DNA of 56,309 nucleotides from NCBI GenBank assembly GCA_934130935.1, contig CAKOYQ010000011.1, positions 1-56,309 on the forward strand. The letters are read 5' to 3'. The position numbers were made by a program, and so were the translations under genes. Of this stretch, positions 35,925 through 44,037 are shown piece after piece. The notes below the pieces were generated by a model. It searched no databases. It was not told the origin of the DNA and saw nothing but the letters and a program-made list of their open reading frames with translations. The stretch is from an uncultured Clostridia bacterium (lineage in GTDB: Bacteria; Bacillota; Clostridia; TANB77; CAG-508). Position 1 is the stretch's first letter; each line of letters starts with the position of its first letter.

Positions 35925-36665
35925 TTATTTTTCTTTTTGCATTTTATATGAAATTCTTGCAGATAAATTGCTTGGTGCTATTTTAGCTCCAAATTTCGCC
36001 AATTTTATTTTCCAACCTGGTACAATATAAAACTTTCCTTTAAACATTTTTTCTACAGCATATTTCGCAACATAATCACTGCTTAATCCTTTTAAAGCAA
36101 ATTGTACATCAGCAACTTTATTGAAATTAGTATTTACAGGTCCTGGACATAAGATACTTATTTGTATATTCAGCTTTTCTCTTCTTAATTCTTCTCTTAT
36201 TGATTCAGAAAGTCTAACAACATAAGATTTAGTTGAGTAATACGTTGCCATTAGTGGTCCTGGCATAAATCCAGCTATTGATGCAACATTTAAAATTTTT
36301 CCACTATTTCTTTTTTTCATATCTTGTAAATATAATTTTGTTAATACATGATATCCTATTATATTTGTATTTATCATTTGTATTTCTTTCTCTAAATTTG
36401 TACTAGAAAAATAACCACAACCTCCAAAACCCGCATTATTTACAAGTATATCTATATCTTTATATTTCTCGTGTAATTGTTTACAATTTTCTGGTATTGA
36501 AACATCCATTTCTACTGCTTCAGAATTTGTTTTTAGTTCTGATTTAAGTTCATTTAATTTTTCTAAATCTCTTGCAACTAATATTAAATCATATCCTCTT
36601 TTGCTTAATTCTTTTGCTATATCTCTTCCTATACCAGAAGATGCTCCTGTTACTAATGCTTTCAT
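35925..36665 (-). CDS. Short-chain dehydrogenase/reductase
   Basis: The 246-residue classical SDR has cofactor motif TGASSGIG (6-13), structural NNAG (about 81-84), catalytic S in NVASIAG and the YYSTK active-site pair (about 149-153). It is of the type annotated as NAD(P)-dependent oxidoreductase acting on fatty acyl or keto substrates; the substrate cannot be read from sequence. A hydrophobic, basic C-terminal part (GWKIKLAKFGAKIAP) may bring it to the membrane. It follows the DnaJ-domain gene by 24 bases. Confidence 0.9.
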   Translation of the reverse strand: MKALVTGASSGIGRDIAKELSKRGYDLILVARDLEKLNELKSELKTNSEAVEMDVSIPENCKQLHEKYKDIDILVNNAGFGGCGYFSSTNLEKEIQMINTNIIGYHVLTKLYLQDMKKRNSGKILNVASIAGFMPGPLMATYYSTKSYVVRLSESIREELRREKLNIQISILCPGPVNTNFNKVADVQFALKGLSSDYVAKYAVEKMFKGKFYIVPGWKIKLAKFGAKIAPSNLSARISYKMQKEK

Positions 36666-36689
36666 ATCGTTCTTTCCTTTCGATTGTTA

Positions 36690-37397
36690 TTACCAAAGCC
36701 TTATGCTAAAAGTATTTTTAAATATATTTGCAAGAACTCTTAATACCATATTTTCTTCATATAATTTTATAAAAAAACTTTTAACTATTGGAATTTGATA
36801 AATCAACATAAATATCAATATAATAACTATAATACATCCAGCAAATTTTACATAATATTTCAAATCATGCTTATATCTAATTTTATATCCCCTATTTCTC
36901 ATATCTTCTTCATATGCATTTCTATATGCATTATTATAGGCTTGTGTTGTTGCTTTTCTTATTTCTTCTTTTATTATTCTTCCAATATTGGATATTGTAC
37001 TATTATCTTGATAATTAACCCTTTGATTGTTTTGTTCAGTATTTTGATTTACATTATTATGAAATCTTATACTACCATATTTATTGTTGCCTTGATTTTT
37101 AGTAATAAGCTCTTCCATTTTCTTTCTTAGCATTTCGTTTTCTTGCCTAATTTGTTCGTATTTTGATATCGATACCATACTATCTTGCAACTGCTCATCA
37201 TATGCTGTTCTTTTATAGTCATCAGATAATATAGAATATGCTTCATTTATCTCTTTCATTTTCTCTTCATACTCTTTTTGCTTTTCGCTTTTTTGTAAAT
37301 CTGGATGATACCTTTTAACTAATATTCTATATGCTTTTTCTATTACTTCGGATGATGCTTTTTTATCTACTTCTAATATTTCATAATAGTTTTTCAC
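36690..37397 (-). CDS. J-domain protein with a C-terminal membrane segment
   Basis: The protein has about 235 residues. Residues 1-65 are a J domain (YYEILEVDKKAS, HPD in RYHPDLQKSE, AYSILSDDYKR). A coiled, Asn/Gln-rich linker follows, then one membrane helix (about 185-207) and a short tail. It is not DnaJ proper: Gly/Phe and zinc regions are missing. It could recruit DnaK to the membrane. Start is a GTG at 37397, with GGAG 6 bases upstream; an ATG at 37409 overlaps that site and has no good ribosome binding site of its own. Confidence 0.8.
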   Translation of the reverse strand: MKNYYEILEVDKKASSEVIEKAYRILVKRYHPDLQKSEKQKEYEEKMKEINEAYSILSDDYKRTAYDEQLQDSMVSISKYEQIRQENEMLRKKMEELITKNQGNNKYGSIRFHNNVNQNTEQNNQRVNYQDNSTISNIGRIIKEEIRKATTQAYNNAYRNAYEEDMRNRGYKIRYKHDLKYYVKFAGCIIVIILIFMLIYQIPIVKSFFIKLYEENMVLRVLANIFKNTFSIRLW

Positions 37398-37443
37398 TTT
37401 TATCTCCATTCTTTATTTTTATTAATGCAAAATTTCCTTCAAT

Positions 37444-37983
37444 TTATATTTCTGTTTCAATTATTTCACAATTCTTCATTTTAATTTCTGATAAATTCTT
37501 ACTCTCTGGCATTCCATAAATATATGCTTTGATAACTTTAGCAATTCCACCATGTGCAACAATTAGTACATTTTTATCAGAATATTTTTGCTTTATATCT
37601 TTGAAAAAGTCTAATATTCTTTTTTCAAAATCATATAAGCTTTCCCCTCCTGAGATTTTATAATTTAAATTATAATCCCATATTTTATTTTCTATCTCTT
37701 CTGTTATATCATGTCCTTCAAATTCTCCCAGTTCTCTTTCTCTTATTCTATCATCTATTATTGTCTCAACCTGCTTGTTTTCATTTATTATTTCTGCTGT
37801 TTGTTTTGCTCTATGCATTGGAGAACGTATTATTATATCATATTTTACATCTTCTAATTCTTTTTTAGTTTCATTTGCTTGCTTTATACCTGTTTCATTT
37901 AATGGTCTTTCTGTTCCTCCTCCTTGCATTTTTCTTTCTAAATTCCAATCTGTTTGGCCATGTCTTACATAATAAATCTTCAT
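37444..37983 (-). CDS. Histidine phosphatase (phosphoglycerate mutase-like)
   Basis: The 179-residue protein has the RHG motif in YYVRHGQTDWN (residues 5-14), second Arg in RSPMHRAKQTA, acid E in RERELGEFEG and second His in VAHGG. It is of CobC/GpmB size and layout and removes phosphate from small molecules; no cobalamin genes are near, so the substrate is open. The ATG at 37983 follows GGAG. It is one of a run of single-enzyme genes (Nudix, phosphatase, J-domain, SDR). Confidence 0.9.
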   Translation of the reverse strand: MKIYYVRHGQTDWNLERKMQGGGTERPLNETGIKQANETKKELEDVKYDIIIRSPMHRAKQTAEIINENKQVETIIDDRIRERELGEFEGHDITEEIENKIWDYNLNYKISGGESLYDFEKRILDFFKDIKQKYSDKNVLIVAHGGIAKVIKAYIYGMPESKNLSEIKMKNCEIIETEI

Positions 37984-38127
37984 CTTTGTTTTCTCTCCTT
38001 TATAATAAAAGATTATGTTATGCTTTTATTATCTATATTCATTATTTTTTTATTCTATAATATTATTTCCATATTATATTCATTTATGAATATATTTCAT
38101 ATTTTTAATTTTTGATTTATTAGTATT

Positions 38128-38643
38128 TTACATTTTTGATAGTGCCAAATCGTAATCTCCTCTTTTAAAGTCTACTGTTGATATCATTTTATTATCTTCT
38201 TTTATTTGTAAAAATTGTTCTATACTTACCCATTTGACATCTTCTACCTCTCCGTCTGCAAATTCAATCTCTTCTATTTTTATATCTTTTTTAAATAACC
38301 AAATGTCTTTAAAATTTGCTGGTACCTCGTCTTTCCTAATTTCTTTTAAAAAGATAGCTTCATCTGGAACAAACGTTAATCCTATCTCTTCTTTTATCTC
38401 TCTTAATATAGCTTGTAAACTTGTTTCTCCTGCTTTTGCTCCTCCTCCTGTTAATTCCCATTTTAATGGTTCTTTTTTCTTTGTTTTTGCTCTTTTTGTT
38501 ATTAATATTTCATTTTTCGAGTTCATTATTACTGCAACTACAACTAGATGATATTCTCCTCTCTTAAATTGATAAACATCTCTTTGTGCAAGTTTTCCTG
38601 TTTTACATTTGTTTTGATCATATATGTCCCAAAATTCGGCCAT
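38128..38643 (-). CDS. Nudix hydrolase
   Basis: The 171-residue protein starts with an isopentenyl-isomerase-like start (FWDIYDQNKCKTGKL). The Nudix box GGGAKAGETSLQAILREIKEEIGL at about residues 67-90 has the required G-x5-E-x7-RE-x2-EE-x-G. It hydrolyses a nucleoside diphosphate linked to another group; the substrate is not predictable. The N-terminal part suggests the IDI/YfcD-like branch. It follows the GHKL kinase gene by 11 bases. Confidence 0.9.
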   Translation of the reverse strand: MAEFWDIYDQNKCKTGKLAQRDVYQFKRGEYHLVVVAVIMNSKNEILITKRAKTKKKEPLKWELTGGGAKAGETSLQAILREIKEEIGLTFVPDEAIFLKEIRKDEVPANFKDIWLFKKDIKIEEIEFADGEVEDVKWVSIEQFLQIKEDNKMISTVDFKRGDYDLALSKM

Positions 38644-38654
38644 ACCTATCCCCC

Positions 38655-40133
38655 CTATTTTATATAAATTTTATTTTGAATATCCCTTTCTAGTAATTTC
38701 TTCTGTCTATAAGATGTTATTTGAAATTCTCCTTTTTTATCAAATTTAAAAATTAATACTTTTGTATAATTATCTTTAGTTGGATTATTAATTTCTTTTA
38801 TAGTTAGACTGGCTTGATATTTTCTTAATGTATCAAATGTATTCATAAATCCCATACCAGTTCCACCTTCATCTGCATGCGTTGTACTAGGCTCTTTTCC
38901 TAAATTTTTTAATGTTTCTATTTCAAATTCTACACCTGAATCATATATATACAAACTGTAAATTCCATCTATTTCACCTAGTCTGACTAAAATACCTCTA
39001 TTAATGTTGTCTGTATGGTTGATTGCTATTATTGCATCTTTTATATGGTCTGCCAATAATATTTCTAAGTCTTCTTTTGATATAAAATTATTGGTCATGT
39101 AATGTATATTGCCTGCTATTTGAAGTTCAAATCCTATTTTGTTTTTTATACATTCTGCTTGCATGTATTTTAACATATCATCTATTTCCACTATCTCTGT
39201 TTTGGTTAACTCTACTACCGCTGTTTCTTTATATAAATCTTTTTTGATTTCTTCTAATTTGCTTTCTACTTCTCCCACTTCTTCTGTGGATATCTCTGAT
39301 TTCGTTGTTAGTTCTAGTATTTTGTGTTCTAGTGATTTCTGCCTGTGTGCCAGTGTATGACTTTTCTTACTAAAGTTTAAATTTTCTTCTTCTAGTTGTT
39401 TTAATTCTTTCTTGGTTTCTATAAGTTCTTGCTTTGTTTCATTTAGCTCCTGTACAAGCAACTTTTGCTTGTAGTATAATTGGAGAGTTTTTTTGATGGT
39501 AATAATCATAATTATAACTGATATTATAAGTCCTGGTGCTAAATCTCTTGCTAATATAATACTCGAGTTCACGATTATTATCGTTGATACAAGTATTGTT
39601 ACACTCACATTTAAAACTAATATATCAATATAATCATTTTCTTTACTTCCTTTTAGAAAAGAAAGACCATATTTTAACCTCTTCATTTTTAAAACATTGT
39701 ATAATAATGCAATATGGCTAACTATAATTATGCCTAAATTCACATAATTATCATTAATTTGTATTATAACATTAACTATAAAACTAATTATGATTGTACA
39801 AAATGATATAACATAATTTATAGCCAAAGAAATTATAGTCGTCCATAATGCATTTAGCATATTATTATTTTCAGAAAATATTATACTAACTATTAAAATA
39901 GAACATATTAAGCTTATAAAATAATTAAGTCCATACTTTATAAGCCCACAAATGATTGCTATAACCACAATATAAATATATTTATATAATAATTTAAAAC
40001 TTAATTCTAATTTCGTATTTGTTATTCTAAAATTAGTGTAATATGTACATAAAATAATAAATACTGTCTTTATAATACTTATATTTATTTCTACATTATT
40101 TTGCATATATGATGTATCTATTCCATTTAACAT
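38655..40133 (-). CDS. AgrC-like GHKL sensor kinase
   Basis: The 492-residue protein has about six or seven membrane helices in residues 15-215. A long coiled coil (about 225-320) carries a possible dimerisation/phospho site in SHTLAHRQKSLEHKI, and a GHKL ATPase domain follows (about 345-470; N-box region LLADHIKDAIIAI, D-S-G at YIYDSGVEF, G-box GGTGMGF). It resembles quorum-sensing kinases, but no LytTR regulator or agrD-like peptide with a cysteine is nearby. A 15-codon aromatic peptide gene lies 170 bases upstream on the same strand. Confidence 0.85.
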   Translation of the reverse strand: MLNGIDTSYMQNNVEINISIIKTVFIILCTYYTNFRITNTKLELSFKLLYKYIYIVVIAIICGLIKYGLNYFISLICSILIVSIIFSENNNMLNALWTTIISLAINYVISFCTIIISFIVNVIIQINDNYVNLGIIIVSHIALLYNVLKMKRLKYGLSFLKGSKENDYIDILVLNVSVTILVSTIIIVNSSIILARDLAPGLIISVIIMIITIKKTLQLYYKQKLLVQELNETKQELIETKKELKQLEEENLNFSKKSHTLAHRQKSLEHKILELTTKSEISTEEVGEVESKLEEIKKDLYKETAVVELTKTEIVEIDDMLKYMQAECIKNKIGFELQIAGNIHYMTNNFISKEDLEILLADHIKDAIIAINHTDNINRGILVRLGEIDGIYSLYIYDSGVEFEIETLKNLGKEPSTTHADEGGTGMGFMNTFDTLRKYQASLTIKEINNPTKDNYTKVLIFKFDKKGEFQITSYRQKKLLERDIQNKIYIK

Positions 40134-40257
40134 TTTTCCTCCTCTTGACTTTTTATAACTGTCTTAGCATATGACTATTATATATTAAATTGAAAAAACA
40201 TTCAATACAATTTTACAAGATATCCTATATAAAATCTCTTTATTAATTAAATGAAAT

Positions 40258-40300
40258 AAAAAAGTGAAATATGGTCTATATTACCATACTTCACTTTTTT
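40258..40300 (-). terminator. Terminator after the small peptide gene
   Basis: An 18-bp imperfect stem (AAAAAAGTGAAATATGGT at 40258-40275, one mismatch) with a 7-base loop has T runs in both directions. It starts 7 bases after the peptide stop and keeps the peptide transcript separate from the kinase gene. Confidence 0.85.
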
Positions 40301-40306
40301 TAATAA

Positions 40307-40354
40307 TTACATCCATTTTTTAAACCAATATAAAAATGCATCATACCAACTCAT
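40307..40354 (-). CDS. 15-residue aromatic peptide MSWYDAFLYWFKKWM
   Basis: The minus strand has AAGGTGG 8 bases before an ATG, 15 codons and TAA, then a strong terminator after 6 bases. The peptide has three Trp, two Tyr and two Phe, and two Lys, and would form an amphipathic helix, like delta-lysin or phenol-soluble modulin peptides. It has no cysteine, so it is not an AgrD thiolactone precursor. A GHKL kinase gene follows and phased repeats lie upstream. Whether it is translated is inferred from the ribosome binding site and terminator alone. Confidence 0.5.
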   Translation of the reverse strand: MSWYDAFLYWFKKWM

Positions 40355-40458
40355 TCTTCCCACCACCTTCTTTTATCTTTTGTGTTTGTTCCATGTTGCT
40401 GTAATAAAAATACCATTCAACGCCTGAAACTAAGCAAAATTCAGTGATAGAAAGTCAT

Positions 40459-40481
40459 GACATTTTTTGACGATTTTTGAC
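40459..40481. promoter_or_regulatory. Three 10-bp-phased GAC repeats
   Basis: GAC begins at 40459, 40469 and 40479; the first two are each followed by a T-rich stretch (GACATTTTTT, GACGATTTTT) and the third by GACTAAAAAT. The exact helical phasing suggests a protein-binding array on one DNA face. It lies about 105 bases upstream of the peptide gene and 160 bases upstream of the divergent XRE gene. Confidence 0.5.
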
Positions 40482-40495
40482 TAAAAATAGTAAAA

Positions 40496-40527
40496 AACAA
40501 TGTCGCTAAATTTCTAACAACATTGTT
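40496..40527. promoter_or_regulatory. Palindromic operator candidate upstream of the XRE gene
   Basis: AACAATGT (40496-40503) and ACATTGTT (40520-40527) form an exact inverted repeat. The match extends inward with few mismatches (13 of 16 positions), as in AACAATGTYGYTARA. Size and symmetry fit a dimeric HTH protein, most simply the XRE regulator that starts 112 bases downstream. Confidence 0.55.
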
Positions 40528-40639
40528 TTCATTTTTTACAAAATTACTATAAAATACTATTTTTTACTATATTCTTTTACCATCCTACTGTTCTTTTTAT
40601 GTTGTAAAATTATTATGAACAAAAAGGAGGGGTTTTATT

Positions 40640-41002
40640 ATGGGGAGAAAAAGATCAAATGTAGCTATTGAACTAGAAAGACAAGAACAAGCTGAGAGAG
40701 GAAAAAGAATTAAAAATATCAGGGAAAATGAATTGAAGATGAATAAAACTCAACTCGCTGAAAAAATTGGTACTTCTAGTCAATTCTTAGGATTAGTTGA
40801 AGAAGGTAAAGGCAATCTTGTTTACTATAGCCTTAGAAAATTTCGTGAAGTTAGCGGACATTCTGCTGATTATATTTTATTTGGACTTGACGATAAATGT
40901 ATAAACAAAACAAAAACGCTACTAAAGAATTATACTGAAAAAGAAGTAATTGAAGCACTTGATGTTATTGAAAAATTATCCTTATATATCAAAAAAAAAT
41001 GA
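40640..41002 (+). CDS. XRE-family transcription regulator
   Basis: The 120-residue protein starts with a charged N-terminus (GRKRSNVAIELERQEQAERG). An XRE helix-turn-helix of about 55 residues follows (RIKNIRENELKMNKTQLAEKIG, FLGLVEEGKGNLVYYSLRKF), then a helical tail. AAGGAGGGG lies 8 bases before the ATG. It is transcribed away from the peptide and kinase genes and probably binds the palindrome between them. Two hairpins follow, one with a T run. Confidence 0.9.
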   Translation: MGRKRSNVAIELERQEQAERGKRIKNIRENELKMNKTQLAEKIGTSSQFLGLVEEGKGNLVYYSLRKFREVSGHSADYILFGLDDKCINKTKTLLKNYTEKEVIEALDVIEKLSLYIKKK

Positions 41003-41082
41003 TAGTGTAAGATAAAATGCATAAGTTACACTTTATTTTACACTATCACGATTTTAGCCTAGAAAATCTAGGCTATTTTTTC
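41001..41082 (+). terminator. Double hairpin terminator after the XRE gene
   Basis: The first hairpin joins GATAGTGTAA (41001-41010) with its exact complement TTACACTATC (41038-41047) across a partly paired loop. The second is a 9-bp stem TAGCCTAGA/TCTAGGCTA (41055-41075), followed by six T. The second is the likely intrinsic terminator. Confidence 0.8.
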
Positions 41083-41238
41083 TTGTCATTGCAAATGTTC
41101 CTCCTCCTTCTATAAAATATACATTGATTCATGAGGTATCACATCTAGTATCCAATCTATATCAATTTTCTCCGCTTTTAATAACTCCGTAAAACAATCT
41201 AATAGATTAATTTTTACCATTTTCGTCAAGTTTGAGAA

Positions 41239-41480
41239 TTAATGTTTCTTTAAGTTTGCACACTTTTGGTGTATATAAACATCTTCGATTGGATTCCAAT
41301 CAATTTTTTGTCTATCTTATTTTTCTTTTGCCATAATTCTTTCCTTTTGATATGGTGTTGCCCAATAATCTCTGAAAATACTTCAATCATTGTTTTAGGT
41401 ATTTTATTAACACTGTCTTGAAGTACAAATTTCAATATTTCCATTACTTCTTTATATGCTTTTGTATAATTATCTTCCAT
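41239..41480 (-). pseudogene. Decayed member of the small paralogue family
   Basis: AAGGAG and an ATG at 41480 open a frame whose first 37 residues (YTKAYKEVMEILKF, then NKIPKTMIEVFSE) match the family of 19876-20319. The frame then becomes unrelated and stops at 41250. In the next frame the same DNA reads YWATPYQKERIMAKEK followed by a stop and then NWNP-like codons, which is the expected later part of the family. So about 45 codons were lost with a frame change, and a stop has been gained. No product of the family length can be made. Confidence 0.6.
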
Positions 41481-41517
41481 TGAATCTCCTTACTATCTAA
41501 AAAATTTTAATTTGGCA

Positions 41518-42102
41518 CTATTCTTCCTTCTTCTTAGCTATTACATCAAATATATGCCAATGTTTCACTCTTCCCAAGCCTGTTTCCATGTCTTTTTCTG
41601 TTTCCTCGAAACTTATAATATCAAATTCTTCAAATAAAGCCATCACTTGTTGTCTATCTAAAAACACCATATTTTCTTTGGTATTCCTCCATTCATCTCT
41701 TATTCCGAAAAAATTTCCAACAAAATATCCATTAGGAAGTATACTAGAATTTATTTTATCCCATAATTCATTAAATTTACTTTTAATACAGAATGGTATG
41801 CTAAAATTTGCAACTACTAAATTATTTTTTTCTAATATAACATCTTCAAAGTTTAGCTTTTTAAAATTAAAATATTTTAGTTCTTCTTGTTTTAATCTTT
41901 TTATAATTCTATCTTTAACGTCTTCTCTATCTATTGCTAATACATTCCACTTATTTCTTATTAAATTAATTGTGTCTCTTCCTGCTCCACACCCTAGTTC
42001 TATTGCATTCCCTGGATTGAGTCCAATTTCTAAAAATTTTTTTATATTCTTATGCGGTATATTAACTTCTGTATTAGCATAATATTCTTCAATTCTTTTC
42101 AT
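41518..42102 (-). CDS. SAM-dependent methyltransferase (class I)
   Basis: The 194-residue protein has motif I AIELGCGAGRDTINL (about residues 32-46), motif II LAIDRE, a motif around VVANFSIPF, and a C-terminal W-H-I-F-D-V strand. It is like the small TehB/UbiE-type methyltransferases; the substrate is unknown. The ATG at 42102 is chosen because AAGGAG sits 8 bases upstream. The frame reaches back to 42186 without a site. It follows an unknown gene after 73 bases. Confidence 0.85.
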   Translation of the reverse strand: MKRIEEYYANTEVNIPHKNIKKFLEIGLNPGNAIELGCGAGRDTINLIRNKWNVLAIDREDVKDRIIKRLKQEELKYFNFKKLNFEDVILEKNNLVVANFSIPFCIKSKFNELWDKINSSILPNGYFVGNFFGIRDEWRNTKENMVFLDRQQVMALFEEFDIISFEETEKDMETGLGRVKHWHIFDVIAKKKEE

Positions 42103-42175
42103 ATAACTTTCTCCTTTTATTAATTCTTCAACAATAGTTCTATGTACTAATACTGATATATTCATTATTATTAAC

Positions 42176-42589
42176 TCATTCTTCATACTCTGTTTTTTCC
42201 AAATATAATGTATTTTCTTTTATTCTATTCTTGTACCAAAAAAACTTTGAAAGATATATTTTATTTTCTTCACAAGAATACCATGTCAATTCTTCTTTAA
42301 ACATTTCAACTGCTTTAACTATTGCACAGATTGGATATAAATATTTAGTTAAAAATTTTATCTCTATTAATCCTTCCTTGTTCTTTTCATATGAAAAACC
42401 AAAACCATAATAAATGGATTCTCCATATCTTTCATTATATTTATTTAATGATTTCACTCCAAAAAGCTTATTAAAAGAAATATATGGTTCTTTGAGTAGA
42501 TCTTTATCATCTATTGGATGATTATCCACAAAATATTTTCTTAATATTTCTTTTGTACATATTATTTTATTTAAAACATAGTTTGCCAT
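42176..42589 (-). CDS. Unknown protein, possibly YubB/DUF1281-like
   Basis: The 137-residue protein begins MANYVLNKIICTKE, like the ferredoxin-fold YubB/Api92 family of plasmid and phage genes (which usually begin MPNW-x-x-N-x-L). A GFGFSYE strand and a second half with several aromatic residues (LTWYSCEENKIYLSKFFWYK) follow. That family link is tentative. TTGAGG precedes the ATG. It probably shares a transcript with the methyltransferase gene. Confidence 0.55.
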   Translation of the reverse strand: MANYVLNKIICTKEILRKYFVDNHPIDDKDLLKEPYISFNKLFGVKSLNKYNERYGESIYYGFGFSYEKNKEGLIEIKFLTKYLYPICAIVKAVEMFKEELTWYSCEENKIYLSKFFWYKNRIKENTLYLEKTEYEE

Positions 42590-43012
42590 ATGATTACCTC
42601 AACTTTATACTATTAATACATTCTATTTTTTAAATTTTTTCTTTAAAATATTCTTTACTAAATTTGATTAGACTAAAATACTTAACTTCTCTATTTCATT
42701 GACAAAAAATATATGTAAACATAGAATTTCTTACGTCTCCTCTTGGTATATTATATCATATTTAAAGAATTTTAAAAGTGGCTCATTTTTCAATTACAAA
42801 ATATAATTTGCTGCCACCACTTTTAGTTTATCAAGAATAACATTCTAATATATTTAAATTAATGCAGGAACTCATCAAAAGCCCCAGTGTAAGTACTTTC
42901 AAGTTTCAAATCTGTCTATATACTATATATACTACGTCAAAAATTATAAAAAATCCATAACATTCCGAAAAATCATTAATAATTAGTCTATTTAAATATA
43001 CTATTTTATAAA
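42590..43012. other. 423-base gap with a promoter and hairpin
   Basis: No gene is visible. The gap contains a plus-strand promoter with ideal spacing (42699-42727), a hairpin with AAAAGTGG (42774-42781) and CCACTTTT (42817-42824), and an 18-codon minus-strand fragment ending at 42859 that is too short to call. A small RNA from the plus promoter is possible but unproved. Confidence 0.4.
42699..42727 (+). promoter_or_regulatory. Promoter with no protein gene downstream
   Basis: A perfect TTGACA (42699-42704), a 17-bp spacer and TAGAAT (42722-42727) point to the plus strand, where no protein gene starts for more than 2 kb. A hairpin begins about 47 bases later. Confidence 0.5.
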
Positions 43013-43044
43013 ATAAAAACACAAAACATTTGAATTTTGTGTTT
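43013..43044 (-). terminator. Terminator after the bile salt hydrolase gene
   Basis: A 10-bp stem AAACACAAAA/TTTTGTGTTT with an 8-base loop is followed on the minus strand by TTTTATTTTATA. It begins 7 bases after the stop codon. Confidence 0.65.
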
Positions 43045-43050
43045 AATAAA

Positions 43051-44025
43051 TTAGTTTTGATATTTTATATGTTCACTATTTACCAATGGATATCTAACAA
43101 TTTCATTCCCATCTAAATTTTCCTTATGCATATCAACTGCTGTAATTTGATGATTATTATATGTTGTATAATAATAAATTCCTTTTGTTGCATTACAACA
43201 TGAAGTATAAATTGTAATTTCATACTTTCCATCTTCTAACTGACAACAGCCTCTTTGCTGTTCAACAGAATTAAGTATATGAAAAAATTGGCTTACACTT
43301 TCATTTTCATCTTCGCCTGATACAGAATTCATTTTTACAAATGATGCTCTAACAAATCGTGATTGTGATGATAAATCTCCTGGAAGCCCGATTGCTCCCA
43401 TTCCTCTACTATATTGTTGTAATTCTAAATTTGTTGCAAATGTATTTTTAGGTGATTTATTTGACAGATTAATATAATTATTTAATGCAAATAATTGCTT
43501 ATCAAAGGTTGGGTTATTTGTTAATACTCCTACTGGATTGTTATATATTTTAATTCCATCTTTTACCGCTTCTACTGTTATTGATTCTTCTGCATCTGAA
43601 ATTATCCAATGTAGTTGGGCTAATGGTAATTGATCATTAAATGGTGTATTTATCAAATTCATTTTTCCTATCAGATTTTTTGCTTCTTTTGCTGTAGAAC
43701 ACTGGCTTAGTATCCATGGAATAAATTCAAATTGTGCTATGTTGTCTTTGTCTTGTTGAATATCATTATAATACGCATTTCCTACAAAGTTAAGTCCAGC
43801 TATTCCAAGCCCCTTTTCATTTATAGCATCATAATATAATGGATAATTATCAGCTACATAAGCCATTCCTATTATTGCATAATGCCAGTTTATTGCTTCT
43901 TTATTCTTGAATTTTAATTCGTAGTTTCTTGGTGTTATTGTTACTTCTTCTTTATAAGAAATTTCATAATCTAATGTCCTACCAAAGTAAAAATCTTTTG
44001 TTTTATATGTTACTGCTGTACACAT
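43051..44025 (-). CDS. Bile salt hydrolase / choloylglycine hydrolase family
   Basis: This is a 324-residue Ntn-hydrolase. The mature enzyme begins with the nucleophile C2 (MCTAVTYKT). R16 and D19 are in GRTLDYE, and family Asn/Arg residues follow: the N of NEKGLGIAGLNF, the N of GVLTNNPTFD and the R of SQSRFVRASF. It cleaves the amide of conjugated bile acids, or penicillin V in the related acylases; sequence alone does not settle which. Bile hydrolysis fits a gut organism. It is preceded by a histidine phosphatase gene with a 12-base gap, so the two are co-transcribed. Confidence 0.93.
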   Translation of the reverse strand: MCTAVTYKTKDFYFGRTLDYEISYKEEVTITPRNYELKFKNKEAINWHYAIIGMAYVADNYPLYYDAINEKGLGIAGLNFVGNAYYNDIQQDKDNIAQFEFIPWILSQCSTAKEAKNLIGKMNLINTPFNDQLPLAQLHWIISDAEESITVEAVKDGIKIYNNPVGVLTNNPTFDKQLFALNNYINLSNKSPKNTFATNLELQQYSRGMGAIGLPGDLSSQSRFVRASFVKMNSVSGEDENESVSQFFHILNSVEQQRGCCQLEDGKYEITIYTSCCNATKGIYYYTTYNNHQITAVDMHKENLDGNEIVRYPLVNSEHIKYQN

Positions 44026-44037
44026 ATTTACCTCCTG

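Noticed and set aside
41110..41220. 36-codon minus-strand frame beginning MVKINLLDCFTELL
   Set aside because: No ribosome binding site; it lies downstream of a decayed gene and may be part of its debris.
42859..42915. 18-codon minus-strand frame ending GAFDEFLH
   Set aside because: It looks like a protein end but is preceded by a stop; too short to support a gene or to assign a source.
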